Of a DNA stretch of 64,000 nt, positions 22,304-34,379 are shown piece by piece. The position numbers and the translations under genes are program-made. The notes below the pieces were generated by a model, which had not been told where the DNA came from, made no database searches, and worked only from the letters and a program-made list of their open reading frames with translations. Each line of letters begins with the position of its first letter. Position 1 is the stretch's first letter. This stretch comes from Clitopilus passeckerianus (lineage: Eukaryota; Basidiomycota; Agaricomycetes; Agaricales; Entolomataceae): NCBI GenBank assembly GCA_944990035.1, contig CALYLX010000145.1, positions 682,001 to 746,000 of the forward strand, given 5' to 3'.

Positions 22304-24930
22304 CTAGTAGCTTCTTCCAAACATGGTCCACCTCTTCGCGTCCTTGCCACACGCCGGGCACTTCGTCTTGCCAGGCTCAATAGGAATCCAGCGGGACTGA
22401 TCGAAGGGGATAGCCAGACTCTTGGCTCCAGCGGAGGGAGCGCGCTCATCTTGGGGCTCCGTGCTAGCGCTAGAAGGCAACCCGATCAGCTCGAGTTGAG
22501 AATAAGGTTCGATGAACAGACTTACGATTTGGCACTCCTCTCCTTGATGTCGTCCTCGCAAGCTTCGACCTCACACCAGGGAATGACCGCAACACACTTG
22601 TCGTCCAAGGTGGGAACGAGATCATCCCACTTGGTGACCTCCTTGAGGCGGGAGAAGTAGGTATCCTGAGCACGCTTGAACATCTCGTTCTGGATGGTCT
22701 CAAGGAGGGCAGAAATCGTGGAAGTAACAGAATCGTTGGTGGGAACGGGGTTCTTAACACCCGTGTCACGACGAACGGTGAGGGTCTGGTTCTTCTTGAG
22801 ATCTTGGGGACCAATTTCAAGACGGAGGGGAACACCCTATATTCGTAAGTTTCTCAGTCCCCGAATCTGTCAAAAGTCCAAAAGATGAACAAACCTTCTG
22901 TTCCCAGTCGTTAAACTTCCATCCGGGAGTGTAACCTTCCCTAAGATCGGCCTTGGCCCTGATACCACCCTCCTTCCTCAACTTCTCAGCAAGCTTCTCG
23001 CATTCGCTTTCTATCTTTTCCCTCTCCTCCTGGCCAGTTTTCACAGTGATACCACAGGGGACAACCACAACTTGGACACTAGCAACCCTCGGCGGGAGCA
23101 CCAATCCCTGGTTATCGCCATGAACCATAACCATGACACCAATCGTCCTCGTCGACAAACCCCATGAGTTCTGCCAAACATAGGTCTTCGTGCCCTTCTC
23201 AGTTGCGTCGGGATCCTCGACGAAGATGTTGAACATCTCCGGGCGGGAGAAGTTCTGGCCGAGACAGTGAGAAGTGGCGGCTTGGATACCACGTCCGGAG
23301 GTGGGGACGAAGCCTTCGATGGTAGTAGTGTAGAGACCACCAGCGAACTTCTCCTTTTCGGACTTGACACCAGGGATGACTGGGACGGCGAGGAGATCCT
23401 CGTAGACTCGGCGGTAGAGCTCAAGGATCTGACGGACTTCGGTGTCAGCTTCGGCTTTGGTAAGGTGGGCGGTATGGCCCTCTTGCCAGAGGAATTCGCG
23501 GGTACGGAGGAACGGCTCTGTCAGAACGGTCAAAAAACACGACTGCGCGGGTGTGAAAACAAATGAGCTTACGAGGATTCTTGAACTCCCAACGAACGAC
23601 GCTGTTCCACTGGTTCAGCTTGAGCGGAAGGTCACGGTGACTCTTGATCCACTTGGCATAGTCTACAAAAAACACTATCAACCGAAACCCATTATCCTGC
23701 ACATGAGATTGACGTACAAGGGTACATGGCAGTCTCAGAGGTCGGGCGGATAGCAATAGGCTCTTCAAGGTCGCTCTGGCCAGCTCTTGTGACCCAAGCA
23801 ACTTCAGGAGAGAAACCCTCGATATGATCCTTCTCTCTCTCAAGAACCTTGGAAGAGACGAACATCGGGAAGTAGGAGTTCTGGACGCCTAGGAGCTTGA
23901 TTTGGGTGTTGAACCAAGCTGTGTTAGATCATCAGACAAGGAATTTCTGCTAGGACGGAAAGAAGCCTACCCTGGATTTCCTCCCAGATGCTATAGGACC
24001 ATGGCTTGAGGATATAGCAACCGCTAACGCTGTAATAGTCGAGCATGTCGGCCTTGAGCAGAACCTAAAGGAGAAATATGAGAAAAACCTGCTTCATATG
24101 ATAGTAAAAGTAAAAGAACATACGTTGGTGTACCATGCAGGGAAATCGACCTCTTTCTTAACACCGATAGCGATTTGAACTGCACCTTCAATCCTAGCAT
24201 CCTCCTTCTCCTTCACCGGAGCTTTCGAGGTCTGCGCTTGTGAAGTGACAGATCCAGCGGTGATCTCAGAGAAATCGAGCTCAGTGAGCTTGTTCTCATC
24301 GGTTTCAAGTGAACGGAGGTAGGTAAGGATATCAGATCCTGTGAGGAAAATCGATTGGGAGGCAGAGTTTGCGTGGAGGGCGACTGGGATGGTGGAAGAT
24401 GAAAGGGACTTGTCAACGATAGTTTGGACCTTGGGGAAGACATCCTTGGTGATAGCGAAGGGGGAGACTGAGTCCTTGTCCAATCCAAAGACTTCGGTCA
24501 GCAGGTCTGGAGATGCCAACCTCAGTTCTTTCAGATTCAGAGCTTTCCCAATAGCGCCCGAGTTGGTTTCGGTCAGCTCCCTCGCAATAACGACTACGGG
24601 AACTGGGGTGGCAGTTTTGGCGGTTTTGGGTTTATAGACGAGGGTCTTGAGTAGCTCGAAGCCTTTTGAGGCTCCTTCAGCTCCTTCTAAAGCGGTTCTC
24701 CATTCAGCTGGAGAAGTCGCGGCTACGTGTTTAATTGTAGCTGTTGTCGGCTTGATAGACAGCGATGAAAGAGTGCTTGTTATCGACTCGACGGACGGCG
24801 GAGAGGCCATTGTGGTGATGGTAGAGTATCGAGGCGGAAAAAGTTTGGCGGGTGACTCGATTGGTCTTATCAGATTGAATCGATTCAGAATGAGTCGGCT
24901 GACATGATTCGAGCTGCATAACAGCCTCAT
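22304..24930 (-). CDS. Prolyl-tRNA synthetase, eukaryotic/archaeal type
   Basis: Class II synthetase that charges tRNA-Pro. The N-terminal 230 residues resemble the YbaK/INS-related extension of fungal cytosolic ProRS. Core motifs follow: [24 protein letters not shown], motif 2 ([15 protein letters not shown]), [10 protein letters not shown], and motif 3 region ([24 protein letters not shown]). The C-terminal domain keeps two Cys pairs (CEVEAC and CPAC), a likely zinc site, and ends in the typical RWTMFGRSY. About eight introns split it. Two in-frame starts exist: ATG 24930, giving a 41-residue Arg/Ser-rich leader, and the ATG of MASPPS near 24811, the normal cytosolic start. I chose the upstream one for the span, but both may be used. 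Confidence 0.94.
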
Positions 24931-25379
24931 CACAGCTCCGGCGCTCGCAATGACCTCCTCTCGACGTTGTGGTGGACAGCGAACAACTTGAATTAGCCTA
25001 TTACACGTCCCTGCCGCCGCCGGGCAACTTCAAATTTCTAATCTACGCGATACAAAGTCGTCTTCTGGGTTTCCAGTGGCTATCGACCTCTCGTCTACGT
25101 CGATCGAGATACATAGAAGTTAATCCTATGCGATCCAACGTCGTCCACGGGGGACAGGCAACAACTCTTCGTATCTTGGACCATCTGTCTTTATCATCGT
25201 CGTTGTTGGTAGCGCTTATGTAACTTTTTCTTCATTGTTGGCTACACCGCCACGGGCGAGTCGCGTATCCATTTCTCCTTTGGCTGTGGACTGTACAGTC
25301 TGGCCTATATAGCAATAAATATGCAGTATAGATAGTAAGTAAATAGCATTGTAAGGTGAAATGAACATCACAAAATGCG
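24931..25379. other. Intergenic, ProRS promoter
   Basis: Upstream of ProRS and downstream of the next minus-strand gene. The open plus frame at 24969-25223 has no recognisable features. AT-rich sequence around 25300-25370 is probably the 3' untranslated region of the membrane-protein gene. Confidence 0.45.
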
Positions 25380-26491
25380 TCAACTTGAATGAACTACATC
25401 GACATTTTCCATCCTCCTCCTTTCCTGAGCATCTTTTGGCCAATATCCCAGGTTAAGGGAGCCGAAAATGGCAAGCAAAAATGTAAGACCCATGATTATG
25501 GCGGAAGCCAGTTCGAGTCCTTCGACATTCACCAAATGGCGAATACTTGGGGTGAACTCTAGAATCTCTCGAATTATCCTGAATACCGCTCTGGCGAGGA
25601 AAATGGGACCGATGAAGAGGATTATATTCTTGATGACCTAGAAACATTGATTCAATTTCGTGAGATGTTGATTGGCTTCAAAAAGTGCAGCGAACTCACC
25701 GTCTGGTCAAAGAAATAATTGGCGGGGTCCCAGTGGCTCTCTTGACTTGGAGTTCTTCTGATTTTACTGCCAGAAATGATGACGACCAGGACGGTCAATG
25801 TAAACACTGCTAGATAGGCGTGGGTTAAATTGTTGTACGTTCGGACCTTTGTCGCTGATCCAGTTGCACCCACGGCGGTCGCGGCAAGGTTAAGGATCAA
25901 CATCGTCGCCGAGAGTGTCAGACTGAGGATGGTCATTAAAGTAGCGAACCCCTGTCGCTTCGAGGTGTCCAGGCCATAAGACTCTCGAGATGCTCGGGCT
26001 GAAAGCAGGGCAAGCAACCCTGCGAGGAATAATGTCTCCGCGAATGGAAGGAGGAATTGTTGGATAAGAAACACTGTAAAGAAATTGACAGTGTCCAGTG
26101 TCAACCCTCCGCTGTTTAGCAGCACCAGCACCTGCAGGACATAGTTTGTCGCTAGGATCAGTGCTATTAACAACAACGATGTGGTGAAGAGTTTCCGGCG
26201 AGGGAAATCCTCTTCCATTGGTCGTCGCCTCCATACTGAGAGGAAAGCCAGCACTGCCTGAACGATCGTGAAGAAGGCGAAGACAATGAGGAAAAAGATC
26301 GACGCAGCAGCGTAACTAGTTATATGCACGTGCGAGCGAACACCAATAGATCTGCCTGTTGGTTGAGCGAGGGCACTCCGAGCTTGCATTAATGCAATGC
26401 ATATGCTGAGCTGGGCAGAGGTCGCAAACATTGCGCTGTAGAATTCGAGTCGACCACGATTGTTGGTTGCCTTTATACCACCGCACTTCAT
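25380..26491 (-). CDS. Seven-helix-type fungal membrane protein, unknown function
   Basis: Two exons (26491-25700 and 25637-25380) join in phase 0 to 349 residues. About seven hydrophobic segments occur: FYSAMFATSAQLSICIALM, AAASIFFLIVFAFFTIVQAV, TTSLLLIALILATNYVLQV, FFTVFLIQQFLLPFAETLFL, LMTILSLTLSATMLILNLA, AYLAVFTLTVLVVIISG, and two near the C terminus (IILFIGPIFLARAVF, AIIMGLTFLLAIFGSL). The short acidic-basic tail ends ...DVVHSS. It resembles the large group of fungal seven-pass proteins with no known ligand (DUF7702-like; assignment tentative). It lies on the same strand just downstream of the NLR gene. Start ATG 26491 is the first in frame before the first helix; an upstream exon is possible. 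Confidence 0.75.
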
Positions 26492-26875
26492 CCGTACGTA
26501 TGTTTGCCGACTTCCGGTGGCACACCAATGGCAGTTGGGACCTCAGTTGGCTGTGCTATACCAACCTTCGTGCCGAGAGGCCGTTCTGTCTGTCGAAAGG
26601 CCCTTGGAATCCCATAGCCAAATACTTCACCAGTCGTTGGAAGAGAGTCTCTTCTCAGCGGTCGGGGATAGACCGCTGGCTCTGGAATCCATTTTCAAAT
26701 TATATCGCGGTTTATTATTGTGAGTTTCTGTTCGTGACCAGAGCGAGCCAGCAGACAGGCACCTCGTGAGAACTTTGTGTTTGCAGAATGAATGCTGTGT
26801 AGTGGTGTGCAGTCTAATATTAGACAGCTTGATCAGGACGCGTACGGCGAGACCACACATCTGAAGATTTTGAAC
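26492..26875. other. Intergenic spacer
   Basis: Between the seven-helix gene start and the NLR gene end, both on the minus strand. No supported gene. Confidence 0.45.
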
Positions 26876-29800
26876 TCAAGAACTAACTGACCTGAGCTTC
26901 AGGTCTGGCTTCCCCTCATTTAGACGCGAGGACATACTGCAATTGCAGTCGATGACAAAAAAAGGCTGCAATACTAGCGTAACTAGGGTTCGAGAGAGTC
27001 TAATCTTCTTTGTTTTCTTGATGTTTCCTGGCACCAGCGTTAGAGTTGGAGATTGAGACACCGGGACGAGGGAACTCACCACATCTATTTCCTCATCAGT
27101 AAGATCCAAACTCCTCTTTTTCGGTTCCATTTCACGTACCCTTTCAGATAAAAGCTTCAGGGATGGGATATGCTCATGCCTGGCTGCGTAGAACGTGAGC
27201 GAGTTTCCCGCCATATCTCGAATTGTAGGGTCGAAATCATCGCGTTCAAGGAAAAGCTGGACGATTGCCGCGGCCTCTGCTTCTGACTCCCTCCCTCTCG
27301 AGTATTGGTTTATGACCCAGTAAAGAGGAGGCCGGCCATTGCTGTCTTGATGATTAACATTAACATCTTTGCGCCGCAATAGCGCCTCGACTGCTGGACG
27401 ATCATGCTCCTTCACAGCATAGGACAACGCTGTATATCCTTCTTCATCGGCAACATTCATGTCGAGTTCCTCCCGCTGAAGCATGGGACCTATCGCTGAT
27501 GTGCCTCTGTTGTGCTTCGCAACCATCGTAAAGACCTTCGGATGATCAACTTCGAGGTTTGATTGCTCCAATAGCAGCTGGAGTGCGGGAATATGATCGC
27601 GTATGGTGGCCCGATAGATGGGTGAGAAGCCACTGGCGTCTTGAAGGTTGATGTTGATACCACCGTGAGTCAAAAGTAGCTTCATTACGACAGTATGGCC
27701 CCCCTCAGCCGCCAACGAGAGTGCCGTCCGCCCTTCGTCGTCTTGTGAGTCCACCTCTATGTCGCTGTTGCGAAGCAGGAGCTCCACTACTTCCGCATGT
27801 CCGTGCTCTGACGCCCACGATAACGGAGCCCGGCCACTGTCATCCTTTGCGTTTACGTTTGTGGCATTGTTTCCAAGCAGTAACTCGATAATGGACGCTT
27901 TGCCGACGATACATGCCCAACAAAGGGGGGACCGACCTTTCTTGCAGGGCAAGTTTAAGTCAATATTCTTGTGCTCAAGCAACCGTTTGACGACAGATTC
28001 GGCGCCAAAACTAGCGGAGTAGGACAGTGGCGACATGCCGTCGTTATCTTGTCGATTCACATCCGTCCCCCCATAATCGATGAGCTTCTGTACAACCGTC
28101 TCCGTCACGGAATACTTGATTGCGAGCAGCAAGGCAGAGTTGCCTTCGTTGTCACTGATGTTCACGTCTACACCAGGGTGCTCCAGAAGCACTTCAAGGG
28201 TTTCAACATGTCCCATAACCGCGGCCCAGCTGCTGGCTGTTCGTTTACTGCGATCGAAGGCATTAACATCAACGAGTGGCGTCGCCGGCCACGGGTAGGG
28301 AAGAGGGCTTGTGTCACCGTCCTTGATTTTGGGATGGTGTGTCTCCTTCTCTAGAATAAGCTTTACAGCATCAACTCGCCCGAGTCGAGCTGCAGCGATC
28401 AAGGGTGTCATACTTTGGAGAGTCGAAGGGGTAGTCGTGAACTTGTCCAGCAGGACCCTCAGAGCATGTGTTTGTCGATGATATATCGCTAGGAATACAC
28501 CGGACCCTTCATCACCTGGGCCATCGAGCCAGGCTGCCATATCCTGGTATAGGACATACCGGAAACTCAGTTTCGTTCCCGGGTGGTTTGCCTGTAAGAA
28601 AGCCAGGATCTCGCCCGTTAAGGCTTCAGCTTCATCTCCGGCCGAAAATTCTTTTTGAGCGTGAGATCCCCAGTGCAAAGCGGCATAGTCGTAGAAAGAA
28701 TGGCTCTGACGTAAGTCTTGAACGATAGAACGTGTGGAAGCCGGTATCCAGAGGCTCCTATCGTTGGGGATGCCAAAGAAACAGCTTCTCGATAAATAGT
28801 TGAGGCAGGTCCGGACAATTGCGCTGTAGGCAGAAGGGAAGCATTCATGCTTGTGGCGTTCAAAATATTCTTGAGTGGTATAATCTTAGAAGAGAGTTCA
28901 GAGAAGGCACGGCTCAATTCAAAGTTGGTACTTACGAACAAAACTGATCGTATTCTGTTCGTGTTGTATGACGACGAGACCGGCACATGCAGCGGTGATG
29001 ACAGATGCTTCAGTCACGTAGTCGTCAATGTTTGCTTTTCCTGCTTTGGTGGCCAAAGCATGTTGGAGTTCCTTCACAGAGAGCGGCCGGACCGCACACG
29101 CAATCCACATGAGAGCGAACATGGCAAGTTCCCTGCGACGTTCGCTGTGCCTACGAATACGGTCCATGACGTAGGCGTATGTCTGATCGACTCCGTCCGG
29201 TAAGGCTTTGAGAGCATCTTTGACGTCCCCAGGGCTTGAGTGCTCGACCAAAGAGCTCATGTGTAGTTCGGCCATCAGAAACCTGTATCTAGCGGTGAAT
29301 ATGAATAAATGTATTGAATTAGACGGTTTTACCTCCCCTTGGCAGCAGTCTTCACCTCCTTCACAATCGTTTCAGTCAGGGTAGGGGTGAGAGTGAAACA
29401 GAACTCCTGGGCCTTGATGCGACCGAGGAGGTAGTTATCCATGTCACTGTCAAATGCATGGATTTCCCTCTTGGTCGCCCCTAGATCCTTGAATATTTTC
29501 TCCATTTCTCCAAGGATACGAGAAGTCACAAGCAACTTGACACCGTTATTTAGAGAAAGGAGTAGGTCAAGAATGCCTTGTATCTTTGCGTCGCTGTATT
29601 GTTCCAGGTATTCGTCGAGTGCATCCAGCACGATGAAGGTAGTGTCATAAGATTGAAGAGATTTAGAAAGGGCCTCTTGAAGCTCTTCTAGGCTAGCATG
29701 CGTCTTCCTGGTCTTATGGGATTCGTAGAGGTCGTCATATATCGATGCAACGCCTGAACTGGTTCCATGTCGGTACATTTGCCTTGACAATGCCCCAAGG

Positions 29801-30885
29801 ACGGTCATCAAACTCTGCTGTTTCTGCATCGTATAGTTGAAGTAGATGAAGAGGACGGCTTCTCGAAGATTGGCACGTGCATGTAGGTGGTTGATAGCGG
29901 AAGACCTGATAGATAGAGTCAGTCCTGGGGCGGTTGGCGGGCACAAGAATAGACCTACGCTAGAACTGTTTTGCCCACACCAGCTAACGAGCAATTTCAG
30001 AACGAGGAGTCCGCGATGGTGAAGAAGGTACCTCACGAATTCCGGGACACCACAGGACTCTAGTATCTGGCGATGAACACCACGATGCGTACTCCTCAGA
30101 GGCCACGAACCACTCTCCAGTGTTCTCGGCTCGCTTTTTGGCCACATCGTTGTGTGTTAGCTGGTAGTCCATGGAGGACAGCCATTCCAAGGTTTCTCGC
30201 TGGTGATCGACTGCATTCTGGAGATCAGGTACCATGAAGTGTACAGACACCCATATACTCACCAGAATCTAGGTAGGTTGAGCGAGAGTGTTGTAGTGTA
30301 GAGGGAGAAATTACGCACAGTTGATTGTCCAATTGTCTCCAGCAACCTCATTGAACGTTCCCCCAAATATGTTGAGGCTGTCGTCACCTCCTATTGCCTT
30401 TGATCCTGTAAGGACAAAGTTGAGTATGCATGAAGGTAGCCGTGAGTGGATGGCGCGACTAACCTGGGACTTGGTTGCATCCCTCTTTGCTTGAGGGAGT
30501 AGTTAATGATCGAGGGTCACTTCCGAGGGCCGCTGCTCCCTGGGTTGACGTGGAAGCACGGAACGATTGGATGGCTTCTGAAAGCCGCGAAGATAATCTC
30601 AGCGATGCCTCTACGGCGTGACAACGAGAGATATTACACACCACTTTCCCGAATTGCATCAAACGATCCCAGCTTCCAGCATGTCAGAAAGAGTGCCCGG
30701 AAGGTTTTATCCTCCTGAAGTAATTTCTGGCAAAACTCTATGATCGTACCAGTCTGGGTTGTTGAGCCGGCGTTCAAGAAGATGTCCTTCAAGAGCAGAA
30801 CCTCAATCCCTTCTCTCATGACTGGGGGTAAATTCGAATATGCTGCCCATGGGTACTGTTCCAGAAGTTTGCCATCGTTGTCCAT
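26876..30885 (-). CDS. NACHT-ankyrin NLR-like STAND protein
   Basis: A multi-exon gene of about 1,100-1,200 residues. It opens with about 150 residues of no recognised domain, then the basidiomycete leader motif (LNIFGGTFNEVAGDNWTI). A linker (NTGEWFVASEEYASWC) precedes the NACHT ATPase. The P-loop reads WCPGIPGVGKTVLAS, rebuilt across a 52-nt intron inside it. Walker B is TTFIVLDALDEY. Further on come the RPLSVKEL winged-helix segment and HYTTQEYFE. The C-terminal half holds about 13-14 ankyrin repeats of about 33 residues (typical: GRAPLSWASEHGHAEVVELLL). Fungal NLRs act in self/non-self recognition and cell death, with repeats sensing the trigger. The stop used is 26876, but a donor after EEIDV at about 27080 may give a slightly shorter end. 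The intron near 30640 would be only about 31 nt, so the N-terminal join is uncertain. Confidence 0.82.
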
Positions 30886-31132
30886 ACAATCGTTTGGGCC
30901 TGGTAGTACAAGAGAGAGAAGTGTTTGGGAATCTCAAACTGCTATACTGTATAAAGAAGCATCCCACGCATAAGCGCTCGTACACTGGGTTGCAGTGAAA
31001 GACACTGCCAAATGAATTGAGTGTCCCTGAAGGTCCAACTCAATTGACCGGCCAATTCGGCACAGCCAGCAGTGGCGCGGACCACGGGGACGCAAATGCA
31101 GTTCACCTGCCAATGAACAAATCATATATAAT

Positions 31133-32991
31133 CTATACTAGGTCTACTGCACGAAGGCTTTTCTTATCGTCTGAAGGCAACGCGGCTTCAAGGTGAGGGG
31201 AACTGTCGTATGAACACCGTACAGGGGTGATGGTCCTCAGTTCAGCCCCGTCCATCTCGTCTGTATCTACAGTCCGAAAGTGCAAAGTAGAGAATACAGG
31301 CGCAGGGATTTCCGAGCCACCTGGAATCGTGCCATGCTTCCCCGACCTCAGGTTTATCAATAAACGCGTGGTCAGGATACAAGTGAACGCCAGGAAAAGG
31401 GGTACTCCGCTAGCGTTCACGATACCCTACAAGATCTCCCTCAGCGATGATGGCTATCGGAGATGGATGAGACTTACCTGGTCTGTGCTCCAGAGAATTA
31501 AGTTAAGTAAATAGGTGAGGAACAACCTGGAAAAGAGTTAGTAGATGCCATTATATAGCAAATTCATGCCAATGCTGGACATACACGACAAAATAAATAA
31601 TAGAGTCCTCGCTGACCCGCCGCATGAGGGAAATGGCAAAGGTGTTTGACGGTCGGTGTAGCCAAGCTTTTCGGAGCGCCAGGACAAGAAAACCAGTCTC
31701 AGCCAACAGGACAGTCGCGTACCAGAGGAGTGGTCGGTAGTGATATGACGGATTCACTGACGATCCAATGCCACAAATGGATGCCATTCCGAGCTCGAAA
31801 GTGGCGGCTTTGTAACAACCCATGAGCCGACGCCTGGAACAGACATTTGAACTGAACGAACCTATCCGGGACTGAATCGATCCGAAAGCCATGAACAGCG
31901 ATAGCCCGAGTATGGCGCTAAATTCCACGGCCAAGTAGGCTATCTATGGGTAGAAAAGATCCCAGGCATGAGTGAGCCAAAGATGCATAGTCGAGAACCG
32001 AATCTCCATACCAAGAAAATCCGGATTTTCTTCGTAGATCCATACATAGCGTGGAGTCTAAGAGCGAGTATTGCTGCTGAGTTTAGAACTTTACCACTTC
32101 ATCACAAGCAGAAAAACTCGCTTACCATGTGTAATAATTACTTGAGAATCCAGAAAAAAGCAACAGGTGATGAAGTATTGTCTGCCTGCAGATGACATAA
32201 GTGTCTGTGAGTGCGATAGGTGAAAGTAGCTTACAACTGTAGCCCTTGTTAGCAAGGTTGCGTAACCGATACACGAACCACTCACAGCTATGCATCCCCA
32301 AACATCATGTTAGCAATCGAATGGTTCTTGGGGGAATCGGGGGTCTGTCGTACCTTAGCGGAGGTCATGGGTTGGAGGAAGACTGCCAATTGGTCAGAAC
32401 CGCGAGAATCAGTGCATGTCGTAAACCTCAATGCTCACCACTCCCTGCAAAACTGGTTCCGTGAGTTATGGATTTTCTGGATAGTGGCCATATTAGAGTT
32501 GGGCTTACAAGAGGAAGACCATGGTGATGTATCTGTTCTACGGTATAGGTGAGTATTTCCCCCCCATCCGCTAGCCATAAATAGCCCTCACAGCCAAGAA
32601 CAGGAATTTTGTCAAAGTCCACGGCCGTTTCTATCTGTCGTTGTGAGCACCGTTTCTCGCCGACGACATGAGACGACTTACCCAGAAGAGATCAATCTAG
32701 CAGCGACACATTCTCAGTACGCAACGCTATATACCGTGGAAGTCACCTACTTCGCCTTCGAAATGCTGGACTGTAGTTGTGGAGAGTCAGAGATTAGTTA
32801 GGGAGGTTATATGCATTGATGAAGCCACGCACACCATTCATATAGCACTAGGGCTATACTCGCAGCTACGAACAATCAGAGTTAGAGAAGTCCTGTCTTG
32901 ATCTAATTGAGGCCTTTAATTCAACGCACCATAGGACATACGAACCACATTCGCCCCAGTCTGTGGTGAGGTCATACCCGTCGGAAAGCAT
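31133..32991 (-). CDS. DUF6533-family seven-helix membrane protein
   Basis: Heavily split gene with about 11-12 introns. From the ATG at 32991 (MLSDGYDLTTDWGEC), the joined pieces give ASIALVLYE, FEGE-IDLFW-KRPWTLTKFLFLA-NRYITMVFLL, ILALRLHAMYGSTKKIRIFL, AYLAVEFSAILGLSLFMAF, PLLWYATVLLAETGFLVLAL, EDSIIYFVV, LFLTYLLNLILW and GVPLFLAFTCILTTRLLINL, then a polar C-terminal tail ending ...SLRAVDLV. The motifs W-x-L-x-K-x-L-F-L, ILALR-x-x-A-x-YG and the final R-L-I-N-L are those of DUF6533, a family restricted to basidiomycetes and of unknown function. One exon (32682-32696) is only 15 nt and encodes IDLFW. The splice joins between about 32200 and 32550 are the least certain. It sits directly upstream of the NLR gene on the same strand. 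Confidence 0.72.
32682..32696 (-). other. 15-nt microexon in the DUF6533 gene
   Basis: On the minus strand, ATTGATCTCTTCTGG is bounded by GCTAG before and GTAAGT after. Joining it gives FEGE-IDLFW-KRPWTL, which matches the conserved first loop of the family; without it the conserved E/D-I-D-x-x-W region is missing. Confidence 0.6.
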
Positions 32992-34377
32992 GGTCACGAA
33001 CCCTTCAGCTCTGGGCCGCTTTATAACAAGCTGCCCATCGAGCAATCCGGTGTAAATTACTGATCATAATCATTGCGACTCAGGGACTACCCATGTCGTG
33101 CAATGAGGAAACTGTCAGAATATGTCGCATGGTTTCGTGGTAAGCTGGAAAGCGCTTGAGGCGAGTTGAGCCCGTCAAAATGCAGAACAAATGGACATCG
33201 ATGCTGTCAGAGGCACCAAGGAAGCAGTCGAGAGTGTCGTTTCAAGCTCCAATTCAGGCAAGACCAGAGTTTACTTATGTCCGAATGCAAAGAAGATTAC
33301 GAGCCAGGTCGTCATGACATGATCTCGACTGGTTGACTCGCCACGGCGATACCGGCGGCATCAGAAGCTTCCGCTTACGTTCAAGTTACTTGATTGGCTA
33401 TTTCAATTGGACCTCGCTCAGTTTGTCCATGACGGTGATGGCATTCCCCATGCCGAGTGCTATCATCTTGGCTAAAAATCCGGACTTCAATTCAAGTAGA
33501 TTTGCTTCAGCAGTGACCGACTCCAGGCAGAGAGTGTTTAAATTTCCATGGCCGGTGAAATCAACGTATCATTTTATGGCAGCTGCGGCAGAATCAAGGG
33601 ACTACCCCGTATTTCTCTGCCTAGATATGATCCAACTGCAAAGCTCATCACTGGCGAATACGTAGTCTACAGTGTACACCTTGACATATGGAAATTCAGG
33701 AGATTCCAAGATAAACCAAATTCTGATGTCATTTCGGATATCAAGCAATTTGGACATTCTCCTAAACATCCGGGGTACTCGGCCGGAAAAAATTCCACTT
33801 TATCGTGACCAATGGCAATTCTTGCATTGACCAGTCAAATCAGCGCTGAACGTGAGCTGACGACGCTAAGACAACACCCACATGCTGATCCGCCTCTCCC
33901 CAAGCATAATTATAGCTAGCAAAGCCATGATTATGTGATACCTCGGTGCTTTGGGTACCCAGAACCAGCGTAGATACATTATTGGCGAGTCAATTGAATT
34001 ATTCGTCTGAGAGGAGAGCAATCAGTAGTAATGAGGCCCATCGAAAAGCGTGAACTTTGTCTGATAGTACGGGGCGGCGCTGTGACCTTTGGTAGTCGTT
34101 TCATACCTGCGTTTTAACCCCTGATAACATGGGCATGTACTGGCCAAGGTCAGCGATCCATGGTTTACACTCTTCAGAAGCCCCCATGCAGATAGGTGGA
34201 AAGAGCACAGAAGGCAACTGGAGTCGACAAAACACGGAATCAGATATCCCGATCAGTCGATGGCCGATTGAGGTCGTGTGCGCACTTCCCCAAGGATGTG
34301 CCAACGCTGGACCAGCCGACCAGAATGAAAAAAAGCCGACGGCTCACAATCCAATATTAGACCGATGATACGGTAAT
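32992..34377. other. Gene-poor interval
   Basis: Short frames only. Two overlapping plus frames at 33333-33665 and 33548-33808 lack any known motif and have no matching splice or promoter evidence, so they are not called. Confidence 0.4.
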
Positions 34378-34379
34378 CC

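Noticed and set aside
24341..24907. Plus-strand open frames opposite the ProRS N terminus
   Set aside because: Antisense shadows of a clear coding exon, with no domain or splice support.
33333..33808. Overlapping plus-strand frames of 86-110 codons
   Set aside because: No known motif, no signal peptide, and no promoter or intron evidence.
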